Positions 18,276 to 26,599 of a DNA stretch of 64,000 bases are shown here, in pieces. The stretch lies in NCBI GenBank assembly GCA_025800385.1, contig JAOXRS010000007.1:1-64000 (forward strand). Direction: 5' to 3'. The notes beneath the pieces were generated by a model. That model was not told the origin of the DNA. It made no database searches and saw nothing but the letters and a program-made list of their open reading frames with translations. This stretch comes from Candidatus Albibeggiatoa sp. nov. NOAA (GTDB lineage: Bacteria; Pseudomonadota; Gammaproteobacteria; Beggiatoales; Beggiatoaceae). A program made the translations under genes and the position numbers. Each line of letters begins with the position of its first letter. The first letter of the stretch is position 1.

Positions 18276-18995
18276 CTAAGGCTGTTGCCCTGTTGCTGCA
18301 ATCACGATTTCACGCAGGCAAACACGTTGCGGCTGTTGATAAGCAAATAGTACACTTTGTGCAATATCTTCTGCGTTCAGTGCACCGCCCATAGCTGTTT
18401 TCCAATCTTGATAGCCTGTTTTAATTTCTTCAGAAGTCGTATGACTCAACAGTTCGGTCTCTACTGCGCCGGGGCATACGCTCATAACCCGCACACCAAA
18501 TTCCGCCACTTCTTCACGTACATTCTCGGTCATCGCAGACACAGCAAATTTAGTCCCGCAGTAAGCTGCATGATTCGGAAACGTTTTACGCCCTGCAATC
18601 GAGCTGATATTGATAATTGTCCCTGTTCGATTGGTTTTCATTGGCGTTAACACTGTTTGCATCGCATTCAACAAAGCCAATACATTCACATCAAACATAC
18701 GCTGCCATTCATCTTTATGTTGCGTATCTAACTGCCCTAATAACATCACACCCGCATTATTAATCAAACAATCAACCGTTCCATATTGTTGCTCAGCTTT
18801 CGCAATTGCTTGGTTAAATGCGGCATGATCTGTTATATCCACTTGCTCACATAAGCAGTTGGGTAAATTCAAAGCAGTCAGCTTCTCAATACGGCGTGCA
18901 ACCAATAATAATGGATAACCAGCTGCACTAAATTGTTTAGCTATCGCCTCACCTATGCCTGAGCTTGCACCCGTAATTACAACAAGTTTTTTCAT
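18276..18995 (-). CDS. SDR family NAD(P)-dependent oxidoreductase
   Basis: The 239-residue protein is a classical short-chain dehydrogenase: TGASSGIG cofactor loop (8-15), NNAG (79-82), Ser131/132 and the Tyr145-x3-Lys149 catalytic pair (YCGTK). ARR after the second strand suggests NADP(H) preference, as in YdfG-type enzymes. The substrate is unknown. It is transcribed divergently from an AraC-type regulator across 183 bases, an arrangement that usually means the regulator controls it. Confidence 0.88.
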   Translation of the reverse strand: MKKLVVITGASSGIGEAIAKQFSAAGYPLLLVARRIEKLTALNLPNCLCEQVDITDHAAFNQAIAKAEQQYGTVDCLINNAGVMLLGQLDTQHKDEWQRMFDVNVLALLNAMQTVLTPMKTNRTGTIINISSIAGRKTFPNHAAYCGTKFAVSAMTENVREEVAEFGVRVMSVCPGAVETELLSHTTSEEIKTGYQDWKTAMGGALNAEDIAQSVLFAYQQPQRVCLREIVIAATGQQP

Positions 18996-19178
18996 AATAC
19001 TGTCCTTTAAATAATTGATTTAGAATCACTTAATCAGTCAGTGTATTATCAGCGTAAACATCAGTTTCAACAATAAACAATCCTATTAGAGATTTGCCTA
19101 TTTCTATTTATTTTGATGATTTTTGCGCATAAAAAGGCCATTTTGATATAGAATTCTCTTATTAAAGAGGGATAACTT

Positions 19179-20090
19179 ATGTCTGCTATCAGTCCATATT
19201 TTCAGCAATTAAAAGCAAAATACGCATTTCAAGAGAGAGAAGGTTTTATCGACACGGAATTAGAACGTGTAAAGTTTTTCTGGGCAACAGAAACCATTGA
19301 ACGTGCGCCCTTAATTTATGAGGCTGGGCTAGTGATTATTGGGCAAGGACATAAAATTGGGTATTTAGGTCAGCGTACATTTCATTATGATGTCGATCAT
19401 TATTTAGTAGTTAGTGTCGCAACACCTTTTGAATGTGCAACGTATGCAACACCCGATGCGCCATTATTAGGCCTGTTCATTGATATTGATTTAGCTGAAT
19501 TACATGAATTGGTTGCGACTTTTACCCAAACTCAATCCAGCCCACCATTTGATCTAAATACGATTCCAACGGGTATTGAGCCAGTGGCTTTAGATGGTGA
19601 TATGGCTGATGCCATTGCACGTTTAGCAAAATGTATGTTGTCGCCATTAGAGTATCAGGTACTGGGTCACGCGTTGGTGAAAGAAATTATTTTTCGGGCA
19701 TTGTTAGGGCAGCATGGTTTAGCCTTGTTTGCCTTAACCCAACATCAAACCCATTATAATCGCATCGCCAAAGCCCTATCACGTATCCGCCAGCACTATG
19801 CTGAGCCATTGACCGTAAATGCGTTAGCGACGGACATTGGCATGAGTACATCCGTCTTTCATCGCTTTTTTAAACAAATTACAGGGCATTCACCTTTACA
19901 ATATTTAAAACAAATTCGTTTAAATCAGGCGAAAAGTTTATTGCTACATGATCGGTTGAGTGTAAACAAAGCCGCAATACAAGTAGGATATGAAAGTGCA
20001 TCACAGTTTAGTCGGGAGTTTAAACGTTATTTTGGTGTGCCGCCAACGCAAGTCAATGATATAGGTTATCAAGCAAATCGTATGACGTAG
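19179..20090 (+). CDS. AraC family transcriptional regulator
   Basis: The 303-residue protein has an AraC_N-type cupin half (about 20-170, with GLVIIGQGHKIGYLG) and two C-terminal helix-turn-helix motifs (about 205-295; SRIRQHYAEPLTVNALATDIGMSTSVFHRFFK and the SASQFSREFKRYFGVPP signature). It is of the YqhC-like group that often controls a neighbouring oxidoreductase, consistent with the divergent SDR gene. A GAGG ribosome site precedes the ATG. Confidence 0.9.
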   Translation: MSAISPYFQQLKAKYAFQEREGFIDTELERVKFFWATETIERAPLIYEAGLVIIGQGHKIGYLGQRTFHYDVDHYLVVSVATPFECATYATPDAPLLGLFIDIDLAELHELVATFTQTQSSPPFDLNTIPTGIEPVALDGDMADAIARLAKCMLSPLEYQVLGHALVKEIIFRALLGQHGLALFALTQHQTHYNRIAKALSRIRQHYAEPLTVNALATDIGMSTSVFHRFFKQITGHSPLQYLKQIRLNQAKSLLLHDRLSVNKAAIQVGYESASQFSREFKRYFGVPPTQVNDIGYQANRMT

Positions 20091-20189
20091 GAAAATGCTT
20101 AGATGAAGTTAAAAAGGGAAGTCGAGTAAAAAATAGAGTGAAGGCTGCAAGCCCTTGTATTATTTTAGATAAGAGCTTGCATTCTGATT

Positions 20190-20639
20190 TTAGCATTGTT
20201 CCCAAGGTAAATCGTGATAACGCCAGCCACCATTTGTACTGCGGTGATGGTGTTCATCTAGGTCACCTTCAAAGCCTTCTAATACATTGTAAACTTTACC
20301 GAAACCATGTTCGCATAATAAATGTCCAGCTTCTAAAGAACGCTTACCGCTACGGCAAATTAATAAGACTGGGGCGCAACCGCCTTGTTCAGCATCTTCT
20401 GGATGACCTTCTTCCATAGGGCAACTGACACCACCTAATAAGACCTTGCGTACATCTGCTTCAAAATGTGGGTTTACTTCCCAATCTGGCTCATCAATCC
20501 AAGCAACATGCACCGAGCCTACAGGATGACCCACAAACAAATACTCCATTGTAGAGCGAATATCAATTAATACCGCTTTAGGATTATCTTGTAATAACTG
20601 CCACGCATCTTTAGGCAAAATTGACTTAAGTTCAGACAT
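20190..20639 (-). CDS. Rhodanese-like sulfurtransferase
   Basis: The 149-residue single-domain rhodanese carries the active-site loop LICRSGKRS with catalytic Cys95, the LIDIRS-ME-GH-GS entry motif (about 24-43) and VLEGFEGD near the end. Single-domain rhodaneses carry persulfide sulfur between proteins or to cyanide or thiols in the cytosol. Additional Cys at 73 and 88 lie in a loop insert (VSCPMEEGHPEDAEQGGC). The next gene downstream in orientation terms, an SQR-like flavoprotein on the same strand, is 142 bases away, so a joint role in sulfide/persulfide handling is plausible. Confidence 0.88.
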   Translation of the reverse strand: MSELKSILPKDAWQLLQDNPKAVLIDIRSTMEYLFVGHPVGSVHVAWIDEPDWEVNPHFEADVRKVLLGGVSCPMEEGHPEDAEQGGCAPVLLICRSGKRSLEAGHLLCEHGFGKVYNVLEGFEGDLDEHHHRSTNGGWRYHDLPWEQC

Positions 20640-20744
20640 ACTTTTATTCCTGATAAATTTTTATTATAGGTATGTAAAAGTAGATTATAGAGTGTTTTTT
20701 TTATTTTGTAAAACCGCTAATATTATGAAATTCTTATATATTTA

Positions 20745-20775
20745 GGGCTGAAAATCAATAAAAGATCACCAGCCC
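20745..20775 (-). terminator. Weak stem-loop after the SQR-like gene
   Basis: A 6-bp stem GGGCTG/CAGCCC with a 19-base loop lies 7 bases past the stop of the flavoprotein on the minus strand. There is no clear T tract. Confidence 0.35.
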
Positions 20776-20781
20776 ATACAA

Positions 20782-21912
20782 TTAGCGATAAGCTTTTAAA
20801 TAATGACCTTCAAACCAACGTTTAGCCCAATGGAACATGATTGTTTTCGGCATCAAAACCATACGTTTAGGATCACGATATACCAACATACCACTATTTA
20901 AAGTATCTACAATACATACCAATTCTGATTTAAATGTTTCTTTGATCGGTTGATCTTTGAGTTCAGCCAATAAATTTTTAGCTGCTGCTTCTGCTTGTAA
21001 ATCCGCGATATGGGCTTGTTTTGGAATCCAATCAGGCCCTGGATAGCTACCACTATCGCCCGCTACATAAATACGCTCAAAACCTTCTACTTTACAATGC
21101 TCATTGGCTTTAATAAATCCGCCTTCTGAAAGTGGTAAGCCACTGTCATTCGCCCATGCAGGCCCTGTCATCCCCGGCATAAATAAAGTCAAATCACTAT
21201 GAATTTCACCACCTTCAGTAATCACTTTGTCTTCGGTAAATGATTTCATTTTATGACCAAGGTGTGTTTCAATACCGCGCTTATCCATTTCTTTTAACAA
21301 AGATTTAACCGATTTTTCACCTAAACGTTGCCCCGGAGATTTTGATGGGTTGAAAAATACCATTTTGAATTGATCGCGGCGTTTTTGTTTTCTTAATAAA
21401 GTATCAATCCCAAATAAGAATTCAAAAATAGGCCCGCCACGTACCGCACTTGGCTCTTTAGGATTGGCTGAGAAACCAAAGGCTAATGTACCTGAATCCA
21501 AGCTATTTAATCGATCACTATAAGCTTTGGTTGGCGCATAGCCTTCGCAAGGTGTGTAAATATTTTCAATCCCAGGTAATTTCTTAATAAAACGTCCACC
21601 CGCACCGATAATCAGGCTATCAAAGTGGATTTTATCACCTGTTTCCAATAAAACTTGACGATTTTCCTGATCTAAACCAGACACTTTACCACGATGGTAC
21701 TCCACATCATTACGGTCAAAAAAGTCTTCTAACTCAATGGTTAAATCCGATTCATTACGCAAGCCAGCAGGTACCCAAATCAAGCTTGGATAAAAGAAAA
21801 TCACAGGACGTGGCGCAACTAACACAATTGGCTCTTTCCAACCCTGTTTACGCAAAGTTTTAATCGCGGTTAATGCAGCGAAACTTGATCCTAAAACGAC
21901 GATTTTGTGCAT
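20782..21912 (-). CDS. SQR/FCSD-like FAD-dependent oxidoreductase
   Basis: The 376-residue flavoprotein belongs to the sulfide:quinone oxidoreductase/flavocytochrome c sulfide dehydrogenase-like disulfide oxidoreductases. It has an N-terminal FAD loop (KIVVLGSSFAAL), a VVAPRPVIFFYPSLIWVPAG-like substrate-side segment, and a second FAD motif RIYVAGDSGSYPGPDWIPKQAHIADLQAE. I start it at MHKIVVLG, 9 codons inside the longest frame, because an AGAGA site precedes that ATG and the Rossmann strand follows at once. Cys residues occur at PCEGYAP, EHCKV and LVCIVD; whether they form the SQR redox pair cannot be settled by eye. The neighbouring rhodanese supports a sulfur role. Confidence 0.78.
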   Translation of the reverse strand: MHKIVVLGSSFAALTAIKTLRKQGWKEPIVLVAPRPVIFFYPSLIWVPAGLRNESDLTIELEDFFDRNDVEYHRGKVSGLDQENRQVLLETGDKIHFDSLIIGAGGRFIKKLPGIENIYTPCEGYAPTKAYSDRLNSLDSGTLAFGFSANPKEPSAVRGGPIFEFLFGIDTLLRKQKRRDQFKMVFFNPSKSPGQRLGEKSVKSLLKEMDKRGIETHLGHKMKSFTEDKVITEGGEIHSDLTLFMPGMTGPAWANDSGLPLSEGGFIKANEHCKVEGFERIYVAGDSGSYPGPDWIPKQAHIADLQAEAAAKNLLAELKDQPIKETFKSELVCIVDTLNSGMLVYRDPKRMVLMPKTIMFHWAKRWFEGHYLKAYR

Positions 21913-22137
21913 GAGATGTCTCTTTATATAACTCAACATCTGATTAATTGGGGTATATTAGCATGTTAACAATGACAAAAATTCGTACATTGAGCAAATC
22001 TTATATCAGTGTTTTTTAGTCAACTATTAATCATAAAAATAATTTATCCATTTGATTAGTCTCATCTCGAAATCAGTATAATCTTAAGTTTGGTATATAA
22101 TTGGACGAATTAGAAAAAATCATCCTATAAAAAAATT

Positions 22138-23340
22138 ATGCGTTACAAATACCAAGCTATTGATGAAAATGGGCAAGAAGTCGATGGCATCATTAGCACT
22201 GATAATGAAAGAGATGCCGCCCGCCAATTGCAAAAACGTGGTTTAACGGTTCTCAATGTCACTTCGGCCGATAGTAAAATTACTAAAATTGCCACCCGTT
22301 CGGGTAAGCCGCAACAACGAGATGTGTTAACCGTTTTGCATGAGCTGACCACTTTGCTTGAATCTGGCGTTTCTCTAATTGAAGCAATTGAATCCTTAGC
22401 TCAATCCTCACACCATCCAGTGATTGTAGATAATTTCGCTAAAATGGCCACTAAATTACGCCAAGGTGTGGCCTTTTCTGTTACTTTGCAAAAAAGTGAT
22501 TTAGATTTGCCTTGGTATTTATATCAATTGGTTGAAGCAGGAGAGCTGACAGGTAAAGTCGCGCAAGGCTTACGTGATGGTGTGGAACAATTGGAATATG
22601 AAACTAAAGTACAATCAGAAATGCGTAATGCGTTAATTTATCCCAGTATTTTGATTTTTTCGGGAATTACCGCTGTTTTACTCATTTTTATAGTTGTTGT
22701 GCCTCGCTTTGCAGGAATTCTAAAAAACAAAAATGCAGAGATTCCTTGGTTGGCAGAAGCAGTTTTAGGAACAGGCATGTTTTTTAACAATAATATTGGG
22801 CTAATTGCAGCAGTGGGGGCGGGGATTATCATTGCAGCAGGCTACATATTAAGCCAAGAGCACGTCCGCTTAAAAGCAAAAGACATCATGGCACGACTAC
22901 CCATTATTGGCGTATGGATTATGGAAGCTGAAACAGGACGCTGGGCAGCGATGTTGGGTACATTGTTGGAAAATAAAGTACCTCTATTACGTGGTTTAGA
23001 ATTGGCGGCACAAAGTATTCAATTACCGAGTTTAAATGCACGACTGAATCAAGTAACCAAAGCTGTACGTACAGGCACAAATTTATCCCAAGCTTTACAA
23101 GATAATGATGCTTTAACTGCGACGGGACATAATTTGATTCGGGCAGGCGAGAAATCGGGCAAATTACCACCAATGTTACATTCTTTGGCTAAGTTGTTAG
23201 ATGAAAGCGGCCGCACGCGGATGAAGCGATTTTTATTATTAATCGAGCCGTTGGCAATTTTGGTAATTGGTAGTGTGATTGGGGTAATTATTACAGGGGT
23301 TATATTGGCGATCACAGCTGTGAATCAGGTGAATTTTTAG
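22138..23340 (+). CDS. GspF/PilC-type inner-membrane assembly protein
   Basis: The 400-residue protein has the full GspF architecture. It starts YKYQAIDENGQEVDGII, carries two T2SSF domains (about 65-190 and 265-390) and has three membrane segments (about 168-190, 215-235 and 370-392), with the paired ETGRWAAMLGTLLENKVPLLRGLELA repeat signature. It is the polytopic platform of type II secretion or type IV pilus systems. No GspE/PilB or other partner gene adjoins it, so the system cannot be named. Another GspF-like gene starts at 63836. Confidence 0.88.
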   Translation: MRYKYQAIDENGQEVDGIISTDNERDAARQLQKRGLTVLNVTSADSKITKIATRSGKPQQRDVLTVLHELTTLLESGVSLIEAIESLAQSSHHPVIVDNFAKMATKLRQGVAFSVTLQKSDLDLPWYLYQLVEAGELTGKVAQGLRDGVEQLEYETKVQSEMRNALIYPSILIFSGITAVLLIFIVVVPRFAGILKNKNAEIPWLAEAVLGTGMFFNNNIGLIAAVGAGIIIAAGYILSQEHVRLKAKDIMARLPIIGVWIMEAETGRWAAMLGTLLENKVPLLRGLELAAQSIQLPSLNARLNQVTKAVRTGTNLSQALQDNDALTATGHNLIRAGEKSGKLPPMLHSLAKLLDESGRTRMKRFLLLIEPLAILVIGSVIGVIITGVILAITAVNQVNF

Positions 23341-23341
23341 A

Positions 23342-23449
23342 ATGGTTTTTAAAGAAGGAAATGTGAGATTAAAAGCACGACCTAATCAAGTAACTAAAGC
23401 CGTGCGTACAGGAGCAAACTGGTTCTCAAATGTTGCAAAGATGAATTGA
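23342..23449 (+). pseudogene. Duplicated fragment of the preceding gspF-like gene
   Basis: Beginning two bases after the gspF stop, a 35-codon frame encodes RLKARPNQVTKAVRTGANW, a diverged copy of the ARLNQVTKAVRTGTNLSQAL segment in the gene just upstream (bases near 23038-23100). The nucleotide match is patchy but obvious. It is probably debris from a tandem duplication or recombination, and is unlikely to be functional. Confidence 0.7.
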
Positions 23450-23456
23450 TGTTAAG

Positions 23457-23783
23457 TTATGCCATCATTGTTTGCGTATCTTGTTGTGAACTCAGTTGAC
23501 TTAAATCAAAACTTGGTTCTTGCTGGCATTGACCGCAATGTAAACAAGCGTCTGTGATATGTTCAATGTGCAAAGTTTGACTGCAAGCAATTAAAAATAA
23601 CTCTTTGACAATATGCTGTGTATCACACACTTCTAAAAAATCAGGTGGGTAAATTGAACCTTTTTCAATTAAATAATTTAGTGTTTCACTATCGAACTCA
23701 AGAATGACAGTATTAGAGTCAATGTTAATAATTCGCAGTTCAGGATGTGCTTGCTCAAAATGAGCATCAATTAAATAATTCAT
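23457..23783 (-). CDS. Fur-box-preceded small protein with CxxCxxC motif
   Basis: The 108-residue protein is not recognised. It has a hydrophilic alpha/beta N-terminal half and a C-terminal Cys cluster: Cys80, Cys83 and Cys86 (CLHCGQC), plus Cys53 and Cys67. The cluster could bind a metal or iron-sulfur cluster. A near-perfect Fur box lies 42 bases upstream of the start, so the gene is probably induced by iron limitation. It is followed by the convergent gspF remnant, so it is a single gene. Confidence 0.6.
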   Translation of the reverse strand: MNYLIDAHFEQAHPELRIINIDSNTVILEFDSETLNYLIEKGSIYPPDFLEVCDTQHIVKELFLIACSQTLHIEHITDACLHCGQCQQEPSFDLSQLSSQQDTQTMMA

Positions 23784-23824
23784 CAGATAGCAACCTTTAA
23801 ATGAAAATAAATTTCATGAGCAAA

Positions 23825-23839
23825 TGATAATCATTATCA
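23825..23839 (-). promoter_or_regulatory. Fur box
   Basis: TGATAATCATTATCA is a perfect 15-bp palindrome matching the core of the Fur consensus (GATAATGATAATCATTATC). It lies in the promoter region of the 108-residue Cys-cluster gene. Confidence 0.75.
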
Positions 23840-24020
23840 ATTAAAAGGTCAAGCTTTAATTAGACTTATTTTTCTTACTGTTTTTATAAAACCTATTTGA
23901 AATTCGGCTTGCTATCTTTCAGGTTATTTATTTTCAATTTAAATGCTACATTACTTAGAAAATAATAACTCATAACTAATTGATTATTTTAAATATATAA
24001 AAAATATTGAAGCATATTCT

Positions 24021-24209
24021 TTATATATTATGTAGTTGTTTATATTGTTTGACATATTCAACTAGCAAGGCTAAAAAGACGCGTGTTTTAGGTGCAATAT
24101 ACTGGCGAGCAGGATAAAACGCATAGATAGGCAGAAAATCAGGAATAACCACTTGCTTTAACACTTCACAAGCTACCACACTACACCACGTCGGCAAACA
24201 ATAGAAGGC
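24021..24209 (-). pseudogene. C-terminal remnant of a LysR-type regulator
   Basis: On the minus strand 62 codons followed by a stop encode FYCLPTWCSVV, VVIPDFLPIYAFYPARQYIAP and KTRVFLALLVEYV. This is the LP-W-...LPIYAVYP-R...KVRAFIDFL ending of LysR substrate-binding domains. There is no start or helix-turn-helix part. The similarity stops abruptly at about 24209, where unrelated sequence begins, so this is a truncated relic. Confidence 0.7.
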
Positions 24210-24419
24210 GTTCGACTCGAGTCATTGTTGCTATTTTGGAAACAGAATTAGGGCAAATTGTTACTTATATTTCTACAAATCATAACCTACTGTCTGTGTT
24301 TAACTTTATTACACCTGATCCAAATAAGATTCATAGCTGATAATGATATAAAACCCAAAGTTTTAGTTTTAATCACAATGCTAAAACCTTGGATTTTAAA
24401 CTTTATTTAATATAGTTGA
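24210..24419. other. Intergenic stretch with unassigned open fragment
   Basis: From the end of the LysR relic an open frame on the plus strand (24209-24340, 43 codons) reads VIVAILETELGQIVTYIST. It has no start codon and no ribosome site. It may be another gene fragment, but I do not recognise it. The remaining bases hold no visible element. Confidence 0.3.
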
Positions 24420-25226
24420 TTAATTTAAAATACGTTTTTTTGTTGTATTTAAAGACGGAATAGCAACCGCGTCAATGATTGCCCCTGTTTTTCTGTCCAC
24501 TGCAGCCAGATGCTCATTAACGCTACATGTCATTGATAAATAAATATAGTCGTTGATCTTTTCTCCATGCTTTTGAGCAAATTTTTGCCAAGTTGCATAG
24601 TACTCACTATCTTCCGCTATTACCTTGGTTAAGTCTAAATCTTCATATTGCATTGCTGCCAGACCATTACTACCAATAGCTTCAAATTTATCACCAAATA
24701 CATAAGGCGGTAACATTAAACTACCATCTGGTAATTCAGACAATCGTTGATCCCATGCTCGTTGATCGGCAATATTACTAGGCTCAGGCAAATAAGCTTG
24801 CGGCACTAAGAAGTCATCACGCATAAATTGTTCAGGGTCTACATTGATTGCATTCACATTATTTGAAGATAAGCAGACAAACATGCCATCATAATAAACC
24901 GTGAGTTTTGGGCGTTCTAAATAAAGCAAACTGGCTGCACCAGCTAGGGCAATAATTTGGATGGTTAAAATCACTGCCACATCAAACTTTAACCCCGGTT
25001 TTCCCGGTTTAAATAAGATCAACATCATCACAGGGCCTAACACAGCATCCACCCCAATCATGATAGATAAAGGCTGCCAAATATTATTGGTGCTAGCGTA
25101 AAAATCAGGATACCAAATCCACAAAGCAATAGCTGCGACGCTAAATACAACCAATAAGCTGGTTATTAAATGTGTGGTAAATGCTTGGATTCGAGTCACT
25201 TTTATATACTCCAAAAGTTTCATCAA
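24420..25226 (-). CDS. TfpX/TfpZ family type IV pilin accessory protein
   Basis: The 268-residue protein has four predicted membrane helices in its first 120 residues and the family hallmark WQPLSIMIGVDAVLGPVMMLILFKPGKPGLKFD-type core, split by short loops (GVD-LGP; NPGK-like FKPGKPGLKFD). TfpX/TfpZ proteins assist assembly or stability of specific pilins in Pseudomonas and Acinetobacter and are normally encoded beside the pilin gene. No pilin gene is adjacent here. Two Cys (FVCLSSN and MTCSVNE) lie in the predicted periplasmic part. Family assignment is good. Confidence 0.82.
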   Translation of the reverse strand: MMKLLEYIKVTRIQAFTTHLITSLLVVFSVAAIALWIWYPDFYASTNNIWQPLSIMIGVDAVLGPVMMLILFKPGKPGLKFDVAVILTIQIIALAGAASLLYLERPKLTVYYDGMFVCLSSNNVNAINVDPEQFMRDDFLVPQAYLPEPSNIADQRAWDQRLSELPDGSLMLPPYVFGDKFEAIGSNGLAAMQYEDLDLTKVIAEDSEYYATWQKFAQKHGEKINDYIYLSMTCSVNEHLAAVDRKTGAIIDAVAIPSLNTTKKRILN

Positions 25227-25345
25227 AAGGTAATTAAAAAATACAACAACTAAAAATAAGGTTTAACGCCTTGTATATCAAGATTACGGCTCTATATCAA
25301 TCTACTGGATTTTTAGAATGACCACCAAAAGAGAGAAATGATCCA

Positions 25346-25918
25346 ATGTTTGAAAAAATAGAACATCTTGTTGAAAAAGGCTTGTTTTCTAGTCGTTGGT
25401 TAATTGCACCATTGTATGTAGGACTCATGGGTGCATTGATTATTCTGCTGATTAAATTTGTACAGAAATTCTACTTTATCACAGATACATTTCTCACAAT
25501 GAAAAGTACCGATGTCATGTTAGGCATTTTGGGCTTAGTGGATATTGTGTTGATTGCAAATTTGCTACTGATTATTATCTTTAGTGGTTATGAAAATTTT
25601 GTGTCAAAAATTGATTTTGTACAAGGACACGTAGATAAGCCAGACTGGATGGGAAAAGTTGATTATGCTGCATTGAAAATCAAAGTGATTGGTTCAATTG
25701 TGGCGATTTCGTCGATTGAATTACTAAAATTATTTATTAATGTACAAAATGGTAAATTACAGTCAGGTGAAATTACTTCAGAAACAGTATATGCTTTAGT
25801 AGTTATTCATATGGTATTTGTATTTTCAGGTGTCTTTTTTGCCGTAATGGAGCGGATCATGCATCCTGCACACTTAGAACACCATAGTGGCAATAGTGAC
25901 ACTCAAAACGGACACTAA
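25346..25918 (+). CDS. YqhA family (UPF0114) membrane protein
   Basis: The 190-residue protein opens with the YqhA signature (FEKIEHLVEKGLFSSRWL-APLYVGL) and has three or four membrane helices (about 17-38, 55-80, 105-125 and 148-170). The central GYENFVSKID segment is diagnostic of UPF0114/TIGR00645. The function of the family is not established. The stop codon is immediately followed by the ATG of lipB, so the two are co-translated. Confidence 0.88.
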   Translation: MFEKIEHLVEKGLFSSRWLIAPLYVGLMGALIILLIKFVQKFYFITDTFLTMKSTDVMLGILGLVDIVLIANLLLIIIFSGYENFVSKIDFVQGHVDKPDWMGKVDYAALKIKVIGSIVAISSIELLKLFINVQNGKLQSGEITSETVYALVVIHMVFVFSGVFFAVMERIMHPAHLEHHSGNSDTQNGH

Positions 25919-26545
25919 ATGTTAGAGCAAGTTGTTATTAAACAATTAGGTCTCGTCCCGTATATCACAACTTATGATGCTATGCGGGATTTTACCTTAC
26001 AAAGAGACGAGCAAGCCACTGACGAACTTTGGATGTTACAGCATCCGTCTGTGTACACCATGGGTTTAGCGGCTAAACCTGAGCACTTATTAAATACAGG
26101 GCAAATCCCTGTTGAATATATCGATCGTGGCGGCCAAGTCACTTATCACGGAACAGGTCAATTAGTTGTTTACGTGCTGATGAATGTCAAACGCAGACAT
26201 TGGGGCGTACGTCATTTAGTCCAGCAATTAGAGCAAGCGGTGATTGACTATCTCGCCAGTGAAAATATTGAAGCACAGCGCAAAGACAATGCCCCGGGGG
26301 TTTATGTTGGCCAGAAAAAAATTGCTTCTTTGGGTTTACGAATTAAGCGCGGTTGTAGTTATCATGGGCTTAGCTTAAATGTCGATATGGATTTAGAGCC
26401 GTTTCAAGGTATCAATCCTTGTGGTTATGAAGGCTTAGAAGTCACGCAATTAAAAGATTTAGGCGTGAATAAAAATATACAGCAAGTCGGCGCAGACTTT
26501 TTAACTTATCTTTTAAGCTCTCTTGATTACACCCAAGTGCAGTAG
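25919..26545 (+). CDS. lipB: Octanoyl-[ACP]:protein N-octanoyltransferase
   Basis: The 208-residue LipB transfers octanoate from acyl carrier protein to lipoyl domains of 2-oxoacid dehydrogenases and the glycine cleavage H protein, the first step of lipoate synthesis. Motifs present: RGGQVTYHGTGQLV (70-82), the catalytic Lys134 in QKKIASLG and the catalytic Cys168 in INPCGYEGLE. Length is typical. It begins directly at the yqhA stop, without a spacer. No lipA is adjacent. Confidence 0.95.
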   Translation: MLEQVVIKQLGLVPYITTYDAMRDFTLQRDEQATDELWMLQHPSVYTMGLAAKPEHLLNTGQIPVEYIDRGGQVTYHGTGQLVVYVLMNVKRRHWGVRHLVQQLEQAVIDYLASENIEAQRKDNAPGVYVGQKKIASLGLRIKRGCSYHGLSLNVDMDLEPFQGINPCGYEGLEVTQLKDLGVNKNIQQVGADFLTYLLSSLDYTQVQ

Positions 26546-26599
26546 CCTTTCTTAATCAAACTAGGTTAGAATACACTAAAAATTAACATAGGATAAAAA

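Noticed and set aside
3268..20155. Similar AAAGCTGCCAGCCCTTG-like words near 3268 and 20140
   Set aside because: Only about 15 bases with mismatches; no flanking similarity and no sign of a mobile element.
21913..21939. Longer start for the SQR-like protein
   Set aside because: The extra 9 residues precede the FAD-binding strand and the inner ATG has a ribosome site.
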